23,067 nucleotides of DNA, taken from Christensenella sp. UBA5327 (GTDB lineage: Bacteria > Bacillota > Clostridia > Christensenellales > Aristaeellaceae). Of the stretch, positions 21,538-23,067 are shown piece after piece. The position numbers and the translations under genes are program-made. How positions within the stretch are numbered: the stretch's first letter is position 1; every line of letters begins with the position of its first letter. The notes below the pieces were generated by a model. It saw only the letters and a program-made list of their open reading frames with translations. It had not been told where the DNA came from and did not search any database. The stretch is taken from NCBI GenBank assembly GCA_002411105.1, contig DHQX01000003.1, positions 15,521 through 38,587 on the forward strand, written 5' to 3'.

Positions 21538-23067
21538 ATGTTTACCCTCACCCAGCGCGCCACCCCTTTTTCCCTGCCTGGCTACCCGGACTACCTGGCC
21601 GCCCTTCTCCATGCCCGGGGGATTGACACGGTGGAGGCCGCGGAAGCCTTCCTGAACCCTGAGGCCGCACAGCTGCACGACCCCTGCCGGATGCAGGGGA
21701 TGGATGCGGCCGTGGGCCTGATCCGGGATGCCGCCGGCCAGGGGCAGACCATCGCCGTTTATGGCGACTATGACGCGGACGGCGTATGCGCCTCGGCCAT
21801 CCTGATGGAGGCGCTCAGGGAAATCGGCGCCACAGCCTTTTCCTATATCCCGGACCGGCAGGAGGAGGGCTATGGCCTCAACGCCCAGGCGGTGACGGAG
21901 ATCAGCGGGCGGGCGGGGATGATCATCAGCGTGGACTGCGGCATCACGGCGCTGGAGGAGGTGCGCCTGGCAAAGGCGCTGGGCCTGGCTGTCATCATCA
22001 CCGATCACCATGCCCTTCAGGGGGAGCTGCCCCCGGCAGACGCCCTGGTGCACCCGGCGCTTGGCGATTATCCCTTTCCGGCATTGTGCGGGGCAGGTGT
22101 TGCCTTCAAACTGGCGCAGGCCCTTCTGGGCCATGAGGCGGGGCTCAAACACCTTGAGCTGGCGGCGCTGGCCACCATCGCAGACCTGGTGCCCCTGGTG
22201 GGTGAAAACCGGGTGATCGCCGCCCTGGGGCTGGCGGCGATGGCGGAAACAACCCGGCCCGGCCTGCTGGCGCTGATGCAGGCGGCTAGGCTCAAACCGG
22301 GCGCGGCCGTCACCGCCGAGCAGGTGGGCTACCAGCTGGCGCCCCGGCTCAATGCCGGGGGCAGGCTGCACACGGCAGAGGACGCGCTGAAGCTGCTTTT
22401 GACCACAGACCCTGGCGAGGCTGCTGCCATCGCCCAGACGCTTGACAGCCTGAACACCCAGCGCCGCCAGGTGGAGCGGGAGGTGCTCACAGCGGCGCAA
22501 GCGCAGGTGGGGGAACAGGACCTCTCCGCCCTGCGCAGCCTGGTGGCGGCCGGAGAGGGCTGGAATCCGGGTGTGGTGGGCCTGGCGGCAGGCAAGCTGG
22601 CGGAGCGCTACCAGTACCCCGCCATCGTCCTTTCCCGGCAAGGGGAGGAGCTGGTGGGCAGCGGGCGCTCCGCAGGGAAGATCGACCTTTTCGCCGCCCT
22701 CAGCGCCGCAGCGCCGCTGCTCACCCGCTTTGGCGGGCACCGGATGGCGGCGGGGCTGAGCTTAAGTGCCCGGGATCTGCCCGCTTTCCGGGAGAGGTTT
22801 GACCAGGCGGTGCGGGCGCAGCTGGGCGGGGGGGACCTGGTCCCCGAGACCGCCTACGACTACCCCATGGCGCTGGAGGATGTGACGGTGGAGAACGCCC
22901 GGCTGCTCTCCCGCCTGGCGCCCTTTGGCATTGGGAACCCGGCGCCAGTGTTCATGCTGGCGGATGTGCCGCTGCTCTCTACCCGGGCGGTGGGAGCGGA
23001 CGGCAGCCACCTGAAGCTGAGCCTGGGCCGGCCCGGGGCCGTCTGCGACGGCATCGCCTTTGGCCAG
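21538..23067 (+). CDS. recJ: Single-stranded-DNA-specific exonuclease RecJ (3' end outside window)
   Basis: The first 510 codons of RecJ, a 5'-to-3' exonuclease for single-stranded DNA used in recombination and repair; the frame is open to the window edge. Residues 1-60 hold the entry region (ARGIDTVEAAEAFLNP, LHDPCRMQGMDAAV). DHH motifs are VYGDYDADGV at 74-83, SVDCGIT at 131-137 and TDHHALQGELPPADALVHP from 155. The later DHHA1 part has LNAGGRL, GWNPGVVGLAAGKLAERY, GSGRSAGKIDLFAAL and FGGHRMAAGL near residue 400. Metal ligands look intact. AAAGGA lies 4 nt before the ATG. Usual length is about 560-800 residues, so the OB-fold and the tail are mostly beyond the window. Confidence 0.93.
   Translation, partial: MFTLTQRATPFSLPGYPDYLAALLHARGIDTVEAAEAFLNPEAAQLHDPCRMQGMDAAVGLIRDAAGQGQTIAVYGDYDADGVCASAILMEALREIGATAFSYIPDRQEEGYGLNAQAVTEISGRAGMIISVDCGITALEEVRLAKALGLAVIITDHHALQGELPPADALVHPALGDYPFPALCGAGVAFKLAQALLGHEAGLKHLELAALATIADLVPLVGENRVIAALGLAAMAETTRPGLLALMQAARLKPGAAVTAEQVGYQLAPRLNAGGRLHTAEDALKLLLTTDPGEAAAIAQTLDSLNTQRRQVEREVLTAAQAQVGEQDLSALRSLVAAGEGWNPGVVGLAAGKLAERYQYPAIVLSRQGEELVGSGRSAGKIDLFAALSAAAPLLTRFGGHRMAAGLSLSARDLPAFRERFDQAVRAQLGGGDLVPETAYDYPMALEDVTVENARLLSRLAPFGIGNPAPVFMLADVPLLSTRAVGADGSHLKLSLGRPGAVCDGIAFGQ

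Noticed and set aside
21493..22740. A 415-aa open frame on the minus strand
   Set aside because: It is antisense to recJ, whose DHH motifs are intact on the plus strand; the composition (Gln/Gly/His/Arg) is that of a shadow frame in GC-rich DNA.

Overview
The window looks like chromosome from a fairly GC-rich member of the Firmicutes, probably Clostridia. Supporting signs are strong AGGAGG-type ribosome binding sites, sigma-A-like promoters, a DUF4342/DUF1538/two-component gene set, a sigma factor/DUF4367 pair, and separate SecD and SecF. Christensenellales is a plausible order, but that is a guess. No rRNA, tRNA, CRISPR array, insertion sequence or phage gene was seen.

Region 1 (1-6050, all minus strand) is a membrane/envelope signalling block. 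In transcription order it holds a DUF4342 membrane protein, an OmpR-type response regulator, its histidine kinase, a double PII-like protein, a DUF1538 membrane transporter with its own PII-like tail, and a second DUF4342 protein. The two DUF4342 genes share an almost identical promoter: two TTCTAAT boxes with an 11-bp period, placed exactly 32 bp upstream of a -10-like TATNNTAAG. That is the layout expected for an OmpR-family activator, so I infer that the regulator encoded between them controls both. This is the best candidate for an undescribed system in the window.

Region 2 (6060-10250, minus strand, visibly more AT-rich) encodes a small secreted SH3b protein, then a tandem family of secreted propeller-like proteins. 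The first copy is fused to a solute-binding-protein-like domain, the second is propeller only, and two more are broken remnants.

Region 3 (10377-11855, plus) is an ECF-like sigma factor with an apparently leaderless promoter, followed by a DUF4367 membrane protein that is probably its anti-sigma factor.

Region 4 (11970-18258) is a divergent sugar catabolism module, most likely for sialic acid. A FadR-type regulator and an N-acylglucosamine 2-epimerase-like enzyme lie on the minus strand. A sugar-binding protein, two ABC permeases and an N-acetylneuraminate-lyase-like aldolase lie on the plus strand. A perfect palindrome overlaps the -10 box of the regulator gene. No ATPase, ManNAc kinase, NanE or GlcNAc-6-P deacetylase gene is present here.

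Region 5 (18267-23067) has a FabG-like reductase (minus), then on the plus strand a small secreted orphan, SecD, a shortened SecF and the first 510 codons of RecJ. SecD and SecF both lack the conserved membrane acidic motifs linked to proton-driven function. A ~55-bp repeat occurs at 9-66 and 11907-11960, each time just past the end of a minus-strand gene.
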